This document shows positions 1 through 8,082 of a stretch of DNA of 31,156 nt, in pieces. The first letter of the stretch is position 1, and each line of letters begins with the position of its first letter. The notes beneath the pieces are model-generated. The model was not told where the DNA came from. It made no database searches and saw only the letters and a list, made by a program, of their open reading frames with translations. The DNA is taken from positions 1-31,156 of the forward strand of contig CALBTC010000198.1 of NCBI GenBank assembly GCA_937967805.1, given 5' to 3'. The stretch is from an uncultured Anaerolineaceae bacterium (GTDB taxonomy: Bacteria > Chloroflexota > Anaerolineae > Promineifilales > Promineifilaceae). A program made the position numbers and the translations under genes.

Positions 1-874
1 CAGAGGTCGTGTCCAGCGTCAGCACGTCGGGCAGCAGCAGGCTGGTGATGAATTCCGCTTCATCAGCCGTGTAGCCGGAGCCGTCCAAACCGCTCAGGAA
101 GAGCAAGTTGGCTTCAAACTCGTCAGACCAGGTTGCAACGTCGTTGGCGGGCGTGGTCGCGTTGTAGGCATCTTTGTTGCCAGAACCAATGAGGACCGTG
201 TTGAGCGCCGGTTTGCCCATGCGGTCAATCGTGCCGGTGCGGTCCGCGGTGCGGGCCCAGATGTTGACGGTGTCGGAATCGGCCGTCAGGTTGCTGCTGG
301 GAACTTCCAGAACGATGGCGGTGACGTTTGCGCCGGCAAAGAAATCATTTTCATTACCGTCACAGAAGGTGCGGCTGCCGCCTGCGCCCAAAACCTGATC
401 CTGGAAGGCGACCAGGTCAAAGAAGAAGGGATCGTCACGCACACCAACGTACAGAGAGCCGCCACCCCATACCGGGATGTTGGCTTCGCTGGTGCCGCGG
501 GCGATGCGGGGGACCAGAGCACCGACATCGTAGAGGACCACGTTCTGCACACCGTTGCTATCAGGGGAGAAAGCCTGAACGCGATAAACAATGTCTTCGA
601 CGTAATCACCATCGTTGTCGATGAGGAATTCATACGGGCTGTTTGGCCGCAGGGCGGTGTCGCTTAATACGCCGGCCAGCGGATTGACGGTCATAACCAT
701 GACGGTGTTGTCGCCATTGGCAAAGGCGTAGACGTCGTTGATGTCGGTACGGCCGTCCTCCTGAATCAGGGGCGCGTCCAAATGATCAGCAGCGCCAATG
801 GTTGTGGCCGAAAGGCCCACGATCATGGCGGCAGCCAGTAACAATAGAACTGCGATATTGCGAATCTTTTTCAT
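1..874 (-). CDS. DUF4331 family secreted protein (3' end outside window)
   Basis: The frame is open from an ATG at 874 to the window edge, about 291 residues, so the C-terminus is missing. It begins MKKIRNIAVLLLLAAAMIVG, a clear Sec signal peptide (residues 1 to about 28), then ADHLDAPLIQ and DINDVYAF, the N-terminal hallmark of DUF4331. The last visible residues, LLLPDVLTLDT, match the conserved region just before the family's C-terminal NGR..DDV motif. An AAGGAG site lies about 10 nt upstream. The protein should be exported; its biochemical function is unknown. An ECF sigma/anti-sigma pair lies upstream on the same strand, separated by a terminator, so a regulatory link is possible but unproven. 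Confidence 0.88.
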   Translation of the reverse strand, partial: MKKIRNIAVLLLLAAAMIVGLSATTIGAADHLDAPLIQEDGRTDINDVYAFANGDNTVMVMTVNPLAGVLSDTALRPNSPYEFLIDNDGDYVEDIVYRVQAFSPDSNGVQNVVLYDVGALVPRIARGTSEANIPVWGGGSLYVGVRDDPFFFDLVAFQDQVLGAGGSRTFCDGNENDFFAGANVTAIVLEVPSSNLTADSDTVNIWARTADRTGTIDRMGKPALNTVLIGSGNKDAYNATTPANDVATWSDEFEANLLFLSGLDGSGYTADEAEFITSLLLPDVLTLDTTS

Positions 875-1175
875 TTCGTTTTGCTCCTTAAAAACTTGGG
901 TTGTAGATGTTTACAGCAAGGACAATCACGGTAGGTCTAATGCATACACAACCTCCTCAAAGTGGATTTGATGCTGAATAAGCACCTTTCTTGCTTTTGC
1001 ATTCATCGCCGGGAAAGCTGCTTGGGGCGATTCACGGGGGATTACGCAGCCAGTTTGAGTTTGCATTCATTTTGCTAAAAATTGGCTTTGATCTCTGCTT
1101 GTTACTCCTGCGAAGGCAGGCGTCCAGACGCGTGGATTCCCGCTTTCGCTGGAATGGCAAAAGCAGCTGCCCAAC
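875..1175. other. Non-coding gap upstream of the DUF4331 gene
   Basis: About 300 bases without a convincing gene. The part next to 874 is the 5' leader of the DUF4331 gene with its AAGGAG site. A palindromic repeat sits at 1103-1158. Small open frames here are read through the repeat and have no supporting start site. I could not place a confident promoter. Confidence 0.6.
1103..1158. repeat. Dispersed palindromic repeat, imperfect hairpin
   Basis: The left arm CCTGCGAAGGCAGG-CGTCCAG and the right arm GGATTCCCGCTTTCGCTGGAA form the imperfect hairpin of a widespread intergenic palindrome. In reverse it reads as the pseudo-peptide SGNPRVWTPAFAGVT, a familiar translation artefact of this repeat class in many genomes. 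Only this copy was seen in the window. Confidence 0.65.
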
Positions 1176-1204
1176 AAAAAAGCCCCTCGAATGAGGAGCT
1201 TTTG
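1176..1204 (-). terminator. Rho-independent terminator of the sigma/anti-sigma operon
   Basis: On the minus strand AGCTCCTC and GAGGGGCT form an 8-bp stem with one mismatch around a 4-nt loop, followed by six T. It lies 32 nt past the anti-sigma stop codon. Confidence 0.75.
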
Positions 1205-1235
1205 GCTAAACTTTTTGGTTTTAGGGAAACTGAAT

Positions 1236-2162
1236 TTACGAGGAGGCTGCCCCCAGCAGGATGATTTGATCGAGAGTTGGCTGTTCACTGCCACCCGAGG
1301 GTTCAATGGAAACACCGACAGCATCAAAAGACGCCGCCAGGCTGCCCTCTACTTCGACGATGGCACGGCCGTTTTCATCCACCTCAAAAATACCGGCACT
1401 TAATGCCTGATCACCCCGAATTATCCACAACTGGTATACCTGCTCGGCGCTAAGCTGCTGCAGATTGTTGGCGACAAAGGTAGCATCACCCGCCTCAGGA
1501 GAAACCGTTAGCGTAGCCCGCGCCTCCGGGTTTTCGCCGGTGTTGTCGCCAATGGCAATGGTGCTGGTGCCCGGTGCCTGGTATGAGGCCAGAATATCTT
1601 CTTGCGTTTGCAACTGCTGTTGCAGCGACTCGTTGCGCACGCGTAGTTGGTCGTTGTCGGTTCGCAATGTTTCTAGTTCATCCGTTAAAAGCGCGGTGTC
1701 GCTGGTGAGGTCGGCTACTTGAGCTTGCAGATCGGACACCTGCTGGTTGAGGGAGATGGCCCAAATGAACAAGATGATGGCGGCCAAGGCGGCCGTTCCG
1801 GCCAGCGCAGGCATGGCCACACCATGTGTGGTAAAGCTGCGGCGCAAACGATCCCACCAGGAAACTTGTGACAGGGACGGCCGTTCCGCCGGCCGTTTCT
1901 GGACCACAATTGGGGCAGCTTTGGGCGCCTGGGCGCGGCTGTCGGCCCGCACTCGGTCCATCAAGTTTGCCTTCACGCTGGGTGACGGCAACACGGATTC
2001 GGCCGCCAGGGGTAGTTGTTCGGCCGTTTCTTGCAGGGCGTTTAATCGCTCTCTAGCCGCCGGATCGGTCGCAATGTACGCTTCCACTTCCGCCTTTTCC
2101 TCATCGGTGAGGACATCGAGAGCGTAAAATGGAAATAGTTCCTCTTCTATCCTTCTATTCAT
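1236..2162 (-). CDS. RskA-like anti-sigma factor
   Basis: 308 residues. The N-terminal cytoplasmic part (1-110) has an anti-sigma zinc-finger-like helical layout without an obvious HxxxCxxC. One membrane segment lies at about 117-138, followed by a coiled coil (about 138-190) and an extracytoplasmic RskA/anti-sigma-K domain (about 200-305) with YQLWIIRGDQ and GVSIEPSGGSEQPT. The family holds its ECF sigma factor inactive at the membrane until regulated proteolysis. The start codon overlaps the end of the sigma gene by 8 bp (ATGAATAG), which implies translational coupling. A terminator follows. Confidence 0.9.
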   Translation of the reverse strand: MNRRIEEELFPFYALDVLTDEEKAEVEAYIATDPAARERLNALQETAEQLPLAAESVLPSPSVKANLMDRVRADSRAQAPKAAPIVVQKRPAERPSLSQVSWWDRLRRSFTTHGVAMPALAGTAALAAIILFIWAISLNQQVSDLQAQVADLTSDTALLTDELETLRTDNDQLRVRNESLQQQLQTQEDILASYQAPGTSTIAIGDNTGENPEARATLTVSPEAGDATFVANNLQQLSAEQVYQLWIIRGDQALSAGIFEVDENGRAIVEVEGSLAASFDAVGVSIEPSGGSEQPTLDQIILLGAASS

Positions 2163-2727
2163 GTCTCATACCTGCGCCTTCCAGCGCTGACCGCAATTTT
2201 TGTAAGCCTAATCGGGCGCGCGTGTGGACGGTGCCCAGCGGCGTATCCGTTGCCTGGGCAATTTCTTGTCGCGTGAGCCCTTTAAAATATGCCAGTTCAA
2301 TCACCTCAAACTGTTCCGGCGACAGCACTGTGAGTGCAGAGCGCACCCGTTCCTGCTCAAAATGCAAAACGGCCGTTTCCACCACGTTGCTCTCCCCGTC
2401 TGGCTCGCGCAGCATGATCTCCTCTTCCGCTTCGCTGCGCGCAGCCTGCGGCCGTATTTTTTGCCGCCGCGTGTAATCGATGGCCAGGCGGCGGCCAATG
2501 CTGTACATCCAGGTGCTAAACTTGCCCCGGTCGGCAGCAAAACTATCAGCCTTATCCCAGACGCGCCAAAATGTCTCTTGCACAATTTCTTCGGCCACGG
2601 TTCGCTCTTTGACGATGCGCAAAACGACCCCCATCAGGGAAGCGGCATATCGATCATAGAGCGTTTCCAGGGCAGCGCTGTCACCAGCCACTACCTTTGC
2701 CATCAGCTGCTCATCTGCTAAATTCAT
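2155..2727 (-). CDS. ECF RNA polymerase sigma factor (SigK-like)
   Basis: 190 residues, usual for ECF factors. Region 2 (about 12-85) contains DRYAASLMGVVLRIV, EEIVQETFWRVW and FSTWMYSIGRRLAIDYTRR. Region 4 (about 125-180) contains LSPEQFEVIELAYFKGLTRQ and a helix-turn-helix with TPLGTVHTRARLGLQKLR. It should direct polymerase to a small regulon, probably including its own operon, under control of the anti-sigma factor whose gene overlaps it. No SD sequence is strong upstream of the ATG at 2727, and no autoregulated ECF promoter pair was found by eye in 2728-2923. Confidence 0.92.
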   Translation of the reverse strand: MNLADEQLMAKVVAGDSAALETLYDRYAASLMGVVLRIVKERTVAEEIVQETFWRVWDKADSFAADRGKFSTWMYSIGRRLAIDYTRRQKIRPQAARSEAEEEIMLREPDGESNVVETAVLHFEQERVRSALTVLSPEQFEVIELAYFKGLTRQEIAQATDTPLGTVHTRARLGLQKLRSALEGAGMRHE

Positions 2728-2923
2728 AATTTATTTGGACCCCACTGACGGCAACTCAAGCAGTTTTGCATGGGCCACGTTTCCTCATTGTGTCTGTAGT
2801 ACGCAAGAAGATGGGTTTTGCATCTGGGCAATGTGGAAATGAATGTAAAACGGCCGTTCCTGCGTAGTCCCATTGAATCAACCAAAACAAACTAACGGAT
2901 TTATCTCAAGATAGGAGTGCGCT

Positions 2924-3511
2924 ATGGTACTAAACTTATCCAAAACTCACAAAAAGGGGATGGCTCCCGCAGACAAAGCAGCCCCCACAATCACAACGGC
3001 CGCGCCAATGCCGGCCGGTCCCATCGTTTACCGCGAAGATGGCGCCGTCGACTGGGGCAACATGTGGGATTCGTTCTGCGTGCTGGCTCAGGAAGGCGGC
3101 CCGCCGCACCGGGGCGACATGCTTCTGGCACCAGCCAAGCCAGACACAGCCAGCGAAGCCTACTGTTTTGCCGTGGACGAAATTGCGCGGGGCGTTTGGG
3201 AAGTGGCCAGGTTAACGGCCGTTCCCGCCACGCCGGGCTGGCTGCAAATCTTATGTCAATCAGCAAGCCAGGCCCGCTGGCTGGCCGAAGCGATAATGGA
3301 GGAAAATGTCCAGGCGCGACATGAAGGGGAGCTGCTGTTTGTGCCGGTGGGGGATCAGTTTCGGCTGAAGAAAGAGATCAAGAATGTGATTACGGCCGTT
3401 GCCAAAACCACTCATTACTGGCAGGAGCATCTGGCCGTGGAGGTGAAGCAGGCATTAGCTTTTCAGGAGAAGATTGCAGGCATTTGGCGCAAAATATGGC
3501 GAGGCAGGTAG
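2924..3511 (+). CDS. Conserved protein of unknown function, 195 aa
   Basis: I do not recognise the family. An AGGAG site lies 7 nt upstream of the ATG at 2924. The first 35 residues are low-complexity (Ala/Pro/Thr). The core (about 40-160) has VDWGNMWDSFCVLAQEGGPP, HRGDMLLAP, CFAVDEIARGVWEV and ARWLAEAIMEENVQARHEG, which look like conserved blocks of a soluble alpha/beta domain. The C-terminus is basic and helical (WRKIWRGR). No signal peptide or membrane segment. It is a single-gene unit, divergent from the sigma operon and convergent with aspS. Its TAG stop lies inside a 28-bp palindrome. Confidence 0.75.
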   Translation: MVLNLSKTHKKGMAPADKAAPTITTAAPMPAGPIVYREDGAVDWGNMWDSFCVLAQEGGPPHRGDMLLAPAKPDTASEAYCFAVDEIARGVWEVARLTAVPATPGWLQILCQSASQARWLAEAIMEENVQARHEGELLFVPVGDQFRLKKEIKNVITAVAKTTHYWQEHLAVEVKQALAFQEKIAGIWRKIWRGR

Positions 3512-3535
3512 GGGCGGTTCGCGAACCGCCCCTAC
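3508..3535. repeat. 28-bp perfect palindrome between convergent genes
   Basis: The arms GTAGGGGCGGTTCG and CGAACCGCCCCTAC are perfect reverse complements with no spacer. It lies between the end of the 195-aa gene, whose stop codon it contains, and the end of aspS. There is no T-tract on either side, so it may be a repeat more than a terminator; as RNA it could still form a hairpin on either strand. Confidence 0.8.
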
Positions 3536-3543
3536 AACGTGCC

Positions 3544-5331
3544 TTATGCTTTTTTCTCTTTTTCTTTAATCGCCAGAGTGATGTGCAGCTCATCCAACTG
3601 GCGCTGCACCACGGGTGATGGCGCGCTGGCCATCAGGTCGGTGGCCTGGGCCGTTTTGGGGAAGGCCATCACCTCACGAATGTTAGGCTCGCCGGCCATC
3701 AGGGCCACCAGCCGGTCGATGCCGGGGGCGATGCCGCCGTGGGGCGGCGCGCCATACTCAAATGCTTCCAGCATGTGGCCAAACTGATCTTCCGCCTCTT
3801 CCCAAGAGAAGCCGATGAGCTCCATGATTTTGCGCTGTAACGGCCGTTCGTGAATACGAATACTGCCGCCGGCCACCTCAAATCCATTGCACACCAGATC
3901 GTACTGCTCGCTGAGCACCTTGCCCGGCTCGCGGTCCAGCAGCGGAATATGCTCCCGCTTAGGTGCGGTAAACATGTGGTGGCTGGGGGCATAATGCCCG
4001 TCTTCCATCCCTTCTTCAAACAGCGGAAAATCGACAATCCAGGCAAAGGCCAGCGTGTTGGTGTCTGTCAAACCCAACCGGTTGGCCATTTCTGTGCGCA
4101 TGGTGTGCAGCACTTCATGCACCACCGCTTTGGTGTCGCTGGAAATTAAAATGAGGTCGCCAGGCCCCGCTTCCATCCGCTCTGTAATGGCAACAAGCTG
4201 CTCCACGGTGAAAAATTTGGCAATGGGGCCGCGCACCTCTTCTGTTTCCGGATGAATTGCCAGCCAGGCCAATCCTTTGGCCCCGGCATCCTTGGCAATA
4301 TCCTCTAGCTCCGACAGCTGTTTGCGACTGTAGTCGCCACAGCCGGGCACGCAGATGGCCTTCACTGGATTACCAGCCGCTACATTCTCGGCAAAGACGC
4401 GAAAGGCGCTGTCGGCTACGATGTCGCTGATGCTTACCAGTTCTAACCCATAGCGCAGGTCAGGGCGGTCAGTGCCGTAGCGACTTACGACGTCGGCGTA
4501 GCTGAGGCGGGGAAACTTTTCGTAGGCCAGGGGCACCAGGCTGGCGTGTTTCACCATGCCGACCATCAGCTCTTCGATGAGATTCAAAATGTCGTCTCGC
4601 TCGACAAAGCTCATCTCCAGGTCCAGCTGGGTAAATTCCGGCTGGCGGTCGGCGCGCAAATCTTCATCGCGGAAGCAGCGGGCGATCTGGAAATAGCGCT
4701 CGTAACCGGCCACCATGAGCAGCTGCTTGAGCTGCTGTGGACTTTGCGGCAGCGCATAAAAGTGGCCGGGATGCACCCGGCTGGGCACCAGATAATCACG
4801 GGCACCTTCGGGCGTGCTTTTGAACAAAATGGGGGTCTCGACTTCTAAAAAGCCACGCTCATCTAAAAAGTCACGAATGAATTTGATCGCTTTATGGCGA
4901 ATGACCAGGTTGCGCTGCAATCGCTCGCGGCGCAGGTCCAGGTAGCGGTATTTGAGGCGTAAACTTTCTTCCACTGCATCGTCGCGGTCAATGAGGAACG
5001 GCGGGTTTTTTGCCGGATTGAGCACAACCAGTTCGTTGGCCAGGACCTCGATGTCACCGGTGGCTAAATTTTCGTTTTCCTGGCCAGACGGCCGTTGCGA
5101 AACCTCGCCCGTCACCTGAACCACATATTCACTGCGAATCTGCTCAGCGGCGGCAAAGCCTTCGGCCGTACGACCCGCATTTACTACCACCTGGGTTTTA
5201 CCATCCCGGTCACGCAAATCAATAAAAACCACGCCGCCCATATCCCGGCGGCGGTTGACCCAACCGGCCAACGTCACTGTTTCACCTACATGTTCAAGCC
5301 GCAGCTCGCCACAGCTGTGTGTTTTTAGCAT
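3544..5331 (-). CDS. aspS: Aspartyl-tRNA synthetase
   Basis: 595 residues, the normal length for the bacterial enzyme with its GAD insertion. It charges tRNA-Asp in the cytoplasm. An N-terminal OB-fold anticodon domain (1-110) has GWVNRRRDMGG; the class II catalytic core follows with FLEVETPILFKSTPEGARDY (161-180), motif 2 FRDEDLRADRQPEFTQLD (220-237), a GAD insertion in the middle third, and motif 3 GGIAPGIDRLVALM near 536-549. The residue after RRRD, used to distinguish Asp-specific from Asp/Asn enzymes (typically Leu versus His), is Met here, so tRNA specificity cannot be decided. AAGGA lies 8 nt before the ATG. It is divergent from the Fe-S carrier gene. Confidence 0.97.
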   Translation of the reverse strand: MLKTHSCGELRLEHVGETVTLAGWVNRRRDMGGVVFIDLRDRDGKTQVVVNAGRTAEGFAAAEQIRSEYVVQVTGEVSQRPSGQENENLATGDIEVLANELVVLNPAKNPPFLIDRDDAVEESLRLKYRYLDLRRERLQRNLVIRHKAIKFIRDFLDERGFLEVETPILFKSTPEGARDYLVPSRVHPGHFYALPQSPQQLKQLLMVAGYERYFQIARCFRDEDLRADRQPEFTQLDLEMSFVERDDILNLIEELMVGMVKHASLVPLAYEKFPRLSYADVVSRYGTDRPDLRYGLELVSISDIVADSAFRVFAENVAAGNPVKAICVPGCGDYSRKQLSELEDIAKDAGAKGLAWLAIHPETEEVRGPIAKFFTVEQLVAITERMEAGPGDLILISSDTKAVVHEVLHTMRTEMANRLGLTDTNTLAFAWIVDFPLFEEGMEDGHYAPSHHMFTAPKREHIPLLDREPGKVLSEQYDLVCNGFEVAGGSIRIHERPLQRKIMELIGFSWEEAEDQFGHMLEAFEYGAPPHGGIAPGIDRLVALMAGEPNIREVMAFPKTAQATDLMASAPSPVVQRQLDELHITLAIKEKEKKA

Positions 5332-5419
5332 TCTATTATTCCTTCATTTCTTAGAGGAGATCCCTGTTTGTCTGACGGCAATGACTGCCTTACCGAACCT
5401 TCTCTTTGGGATTGTGAAA

Positions 5420-5448
5420 ATTGTATCATGCCCTCGAACTGGCGACAA
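5420..5448 (-). promoter_or_regulatory. Predicted sigma-70 promoter of aspS
   Basis: On the minus strand TTGTCG (5448-5443) and TACAAT (5425-5420) are separated by 17 bp. This leaves about 80 nt of leader before the aspS start. Confidence 0.55.
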
Positions 5449-5513
5449 TTGAGCAACTTGCTTAGAAAAATAATAGCAACAACTACAATTTTGCCTGAAA
5501 CCATTGAGATAAA

Positions 5514-5542
5514 TTGACACGAGTCCGTTTGCTTGTTAGAAT
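5514..5542 (+). promoter_or_regulatory. Predicted sigma-70 promoter of the IscA/ErpA-like gene
   Basis: TTGACA (5514-5519) and TAGAAT (5537-5542) are separated by exactly 17 bp, close to the consensus. The downstream leader carries AAGGAA upstream of the ATG at 5592. No IscR-like operator was recognised. Confidence 0.75.
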
Positions 5543-5591
5543 GCGGTAACAGTGTGGAAGCATCTAAATTAAAGGAAATAAGGAACGGAAC

Positions 5592-5993
5592 ATGGACCTT
5601 CTTGAACAAACAAATGTAGAAACAATCAACCTGACTGAGGCAGCTGTCAATACGGTTAAGGGACTATTGGAACAAAAAGAAGTCCCGAATCATGGTCTGC
5701 GCGTCTTTGTCTCTGGCGGTGGCTGCTCTGGCATGCAGTATGGCATGGCCCTAGAAGCAGAACCTCGCCCTTACGACCATGTGATTGAACAGGATGGCGT
5801 GAAGGTTTTTGTAGACCCCACCAGCATGATGTATTTGAGCAACGCAACCATTGATTACGAAGACAGCATCATGGGCGGCGGCTTTAAGATTGATAACCCC
5901 AACGCCGTTTCCAGCTGTGGCTGCGGCTCTTCCTTCAAGACAGAAGGTACACCGGCTGCATCCGGCGGCGGTGGCGGCTGCGGCTGTGGCTAA
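5592..5993 (+). CDS. IscA/ErpA-type iron-sulfur cluster carrier
   Basis: 133 residues. A-type carriers receive Fe-S clusters from the scaffold and pass them to target enzymes. The three family cysteines are present: C45 in GGGCSGMQYG, and C109 and C111 in SSCGCGSSF. After the usual end (about residue 115) there is a Gly-rich tail GGGGGCGCG that adds C130 and C132, a possible extra metal ligand pair not typical of ErpA. It has its own promoter and a strong terminator downstream, so it is monocistronic. Which member of the family (ErpA, IscA or SufA) cannot be told from sequence alone. Confidence 0.92.
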   Translation: MDLLEQTNVETINLTEAAVNTVKGLLEQKEVPNHGLRVFVSGGGCSGMQYGMALEAEPRPYDHVIEQDGVKVFVDPTSMMYLSNATIDYEDSIMGGGFKIDNPNAVSSCGCGSSFKTEGTPAASGGGGGCGCG

Positions 5994-6034
5994 ACAACCT
6001 GACGTTTTATTTTTTCACCGTTAGTTTATTGGGC

Positions 6035-6058
6035 GGGGCGTGCAGACGCCCCGTTTTT
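6035..6058 (+). terminator. Rho-independent terminator after the Fe-S carrier gene
   Basis: GGGGCGT and ACGCCCC form a perfect 7-bp stem with a GCAG loop, followed by GTTTTT. It sits just upstream of the DUF2203 gene. Confidence 0.85.
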
Positions 6059-6072
6059 CATTCATGGAACCT

Positions 6073-6450
6073 ATGATGAAATATTTTACTGTTGAAGAAG
6101 CCAACGCACTTTTGCCCACTTTGGAACCCATTATGAAACAGCTGCTGGACAGGCGTGCTCGGGCTTCCCGATTGGCGCAGCAAATGGGTGAGGTGCTAAG
6201 CGATTTGCGCAGCAATGTAGGCGGTCCGGAGCTGTCTACGCTGACCCAAGATTTTGCCGCCATCGAGCGGATGATTTACAAAATTCAGGCGCATGGTGTG
6301 GTGATTAAAGATGTGAATGCCGGGCTTCTGGATTTTTTGTCAGAGCGAAACGGCCGTGACGTCTACCTCTGCTGGAAATACGGCGAGGACAAAATTGAAT
6401 ACTATCATGAGCTGCACACCGGCTTTGCCGGACGGCAGCATGTGGAATAA
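6073..6450 (+). CDS. DUF2203 family protein
   Basis: About 125 residues. It starts KYFTVEEANALLPTLEPIM, runs as a helical coiled region, then ends with GVVIKDVNAGLLDFLS, GRDVYLCWKYGE and EYYHELHTGFAGRQ, the signature of DUF2203. The function is unknown; homologues are small cytoplasmic proteins. An upstream GTG at 6040 lies in the loop of a terminator and is unlikely to be used; ATG codons at 6064, 6073 and 6076 are all possible, and MMKYFT or MKYFT fits the family best. An inverted repeat that can end transcription follows. Confidence 0.85.
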   Translation: MMKYFTVEEANALLPTLEPIMKQLLDRRARASRLAQQMGEVLSDLRSNVGGPELSTLTQDFAAIERMIYKIQAHGVVIKDVNAGLLDFLSERNGRDVYLCWKYGEDKIEYYHELHTGFAGRQHVE

Positions 6451-6463
6451 CCTCACAAACAAA

Positions 6464-6518
6464 AACCTCCCGCAGGTTTGTTCCGAAAAACATCTTTTGA
6501 CGGAGCCTGCGGGAGGTT
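6464..6518 (-). terminator. Long-loop inverted repeat between DUF2203 gene and gltA
   Basis: AACCTCCCGCAGG (6464-6476) and CCTGCGGGAGGTT (6506-6518) are perfect 13-nt inverted repeats around a 29-nt loop. On the minus strand the stem is followed by TTTTTGTTTGT, so it can act as the gltA terminator. The long loop is unusual for a plain terminator. Confidence 0.6.
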
Positions 6519-6534
6519 GATCAAATAACTAACC

Positions 6535-6569
6535 ACTGATAACCGATCACTGACTACCGATTACCGTTT
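6535..6569. repeat. Heptanucleotide array, copy 1 (overlaps the gltA stop)
   Basis: Five contiguous 7-mers: ACTGATA, ACCGATC, ACTGACT, ACCGATT, ACCGTTT. The array runs into the last codons and TAA stop of gltA. It is related to the arrays at 24633 and 28716. Confidence 0.8.
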
Positions 6570-7847
6570 CTCAATCGGCACAAAATCCCTTTCCCCTTCA
6601 CCCAGATAAATCTGACGTGGCCGGGCAATCTTCTGCTCTGAGTCTTCCAACATCTCTACCCATTGGGCCAGCCAGCCAATTGTGCGTGGAATGGCAAAGA
6701 GCACCGGGAACATGGCAATGGGGAAACGCATTGCCTGGTAAATGATGCCTGAATAAAAATCGACATTGGGATACAGATTACGCTGCACAAAGAAATCATC
6801 CTCCAGCGCAATACGTTCCAGCTCCAGGGCGATGTCCAACAGCGGATTCCGTCCGGTCACCTCAAACACCTCATCGGCCACCTGCTTGATGATCCGTGCT
6901 CTTGGATCGTAATTTTTGTAGACGCGATGGCCAAAGCCCATCAACAAACGATCACGATTTTTCACTGCTTTCACAAAGTCGGGTACATTCTTCACGTCCC
7001 CAATTTCCATCAACATGCGCAAAACGGCCTCGTTGGCACCGCCATGCAGCGGACCGTACAATGCCGCAGCTGCCCCGGCCATTGCCGTATAGGGGTCAGT
7101 GTGGCTAGAACCAATCACGCGCATCGTTGCCGTACCGCAGTTTTGCTCATGGTCAGCATGAAGGATGAATAAAACATCCAAAGCACGTTCCAGTACCGGA
7201 TCGGGTTTGTATTTGGCTTCACTCATTTTGTCCAGCATACTGAGGAAGTTGCCGGTATAGCTTAGATCATTGTCTGGATAGACGTAGGGCAGGCCGCGAT
7301 TATGGCGATAAGAAAAGGCAGCCACGGTGGGCAGCTTGGCAATGAGCCGGTGAATTTGCTTGATCCGCTTGTCGGGATCAGAAATTTCACGCCCTTCGGG
7401 ATAGTAGGTGGACATCGCCGCCAGCGTGGCAATAAACATGCCCATCGGGTGGGCATCATGCCGAAAGCCCTTCATCAATTGGGTGATATTTTCATGTACA
7501 AAAGTATGGTGGGTGATTACATATTCCCATTCATCGTACTGCTCTTTGGTGGGCAGTTCGCCATACAAAATAAGGTAGGCCGTTTCGAGATAGTTGGATT
7601 TTTCGGCCAGCTGCTCAATGGGGTAACCACGATAGCGCAAAATCCCTTTGTCGCCGTCAATGTAAGTGATGGTGCTTTTAGTCGAGGCAGTGTTCTTAAA
7701 GGCCGGATCGTAACTCATCATACCAAAATCGTCTTCGTTGACTTTGATCTGGCGCAAATCCATTGCCTGAATGGTGTTATGCTCAATGGGAATCTCGTAA
7801 GTTCGACCGGTCCGATTATCGGTAATAGTTAGGGTATCTTTTGACAT
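6561..7847 (-). CDS. gltA: Citrate synthase
   Basis: 428 residues, type II (GltA-like) length. It condenses acetyl-CoA and oxaloacetate at the TCA cycle entry. The catalytic triad is visible as H233 in LHADHEQN, H268 in GPLHGGAN and D363 in NVDFYSG; substrate-binding GFGHRVYK is at 304-311. The N-terminal domain up to about residue 60 is the beta-rich part seen in hexameric, NADH-sensitive enzymes, though the allosteric state cannot be inferred. A GGAGGT site lies 3 nt before the ATG, a rather tight spacing. No CGGCCG palindrome was found in this gene, unlike most of its neighbours. Confidence 0.97.
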   Translation of the reverse strand: MSKDTLTITDNRTGRTYEIPIEHNTIQAMDLRQIKVNEDDFGMMSYDPAFKNTASTKSTITYIDGDKGILRYRGYPIEQLAEKSNYLETAYLILYGELPTKEQYDEWEYVITHHTFVHENITQLMKGFRHDAHPMGMFIATLAAMSTYYPEGREISDPDKRIKQIHRLIAKLPTVAAFSYRHNRGLPYVYPDNDLSYTGNFLSMLDKMSEAKYKPDPVLERALDVLFILHADHEQNCGTATMRVIGSSHTDPYTAMAGAAAALYGPLHGGANEAVLRMLMEIGDVKNVPDFVKAVKNRDRLLMGFGHRVYKNYDPRARIIKQVADEVFEVTGRNPLLDIALELERIALEDDFFVQRNLYPNVDFYSGIIYQAMRFPIAMFPVLFAIPRTIGWLAQWVEMLEDSEQKIARPRQIYLGEGERDFVPIEKR

Positions 7848-8082
7848 GTTACCTCCGAATCATACTGTGGGTAAAAGGTGAATTCAGTTAACGTAAGCCG
7901 CGAATAACCTATGGATTTTTATGTACTCTTTGCGGTTTACATCAATCGTGGATGCCTATCTAAAGCTATTGTTGCCTAGAGTAAGCGAACTTAGATATAA
8001 GTATATCTTTTTTTGGCCAACTCTACACGGTTAGTTAACTAATGACTATTACGATTCACATCTTTTCGCATGATAAATGTAA

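Noticed and set aside
2728..2923. ECF-type autoregulated promoter (GGAAAC near the sigma gene)
   Set aside because: The GGAAAC is too far (about 28 bp) from a CGTC-like -10 to form an ECF promoter.
7981..8020. AGATATA/TATATCT dyad followed by T-run in the gltA leader as a terminator or promoter
   Set aside because: The loop would be only 2 nt, and -35/-10 pairs nearby do not have suitable spacing; it may just be A/T-rich leader.
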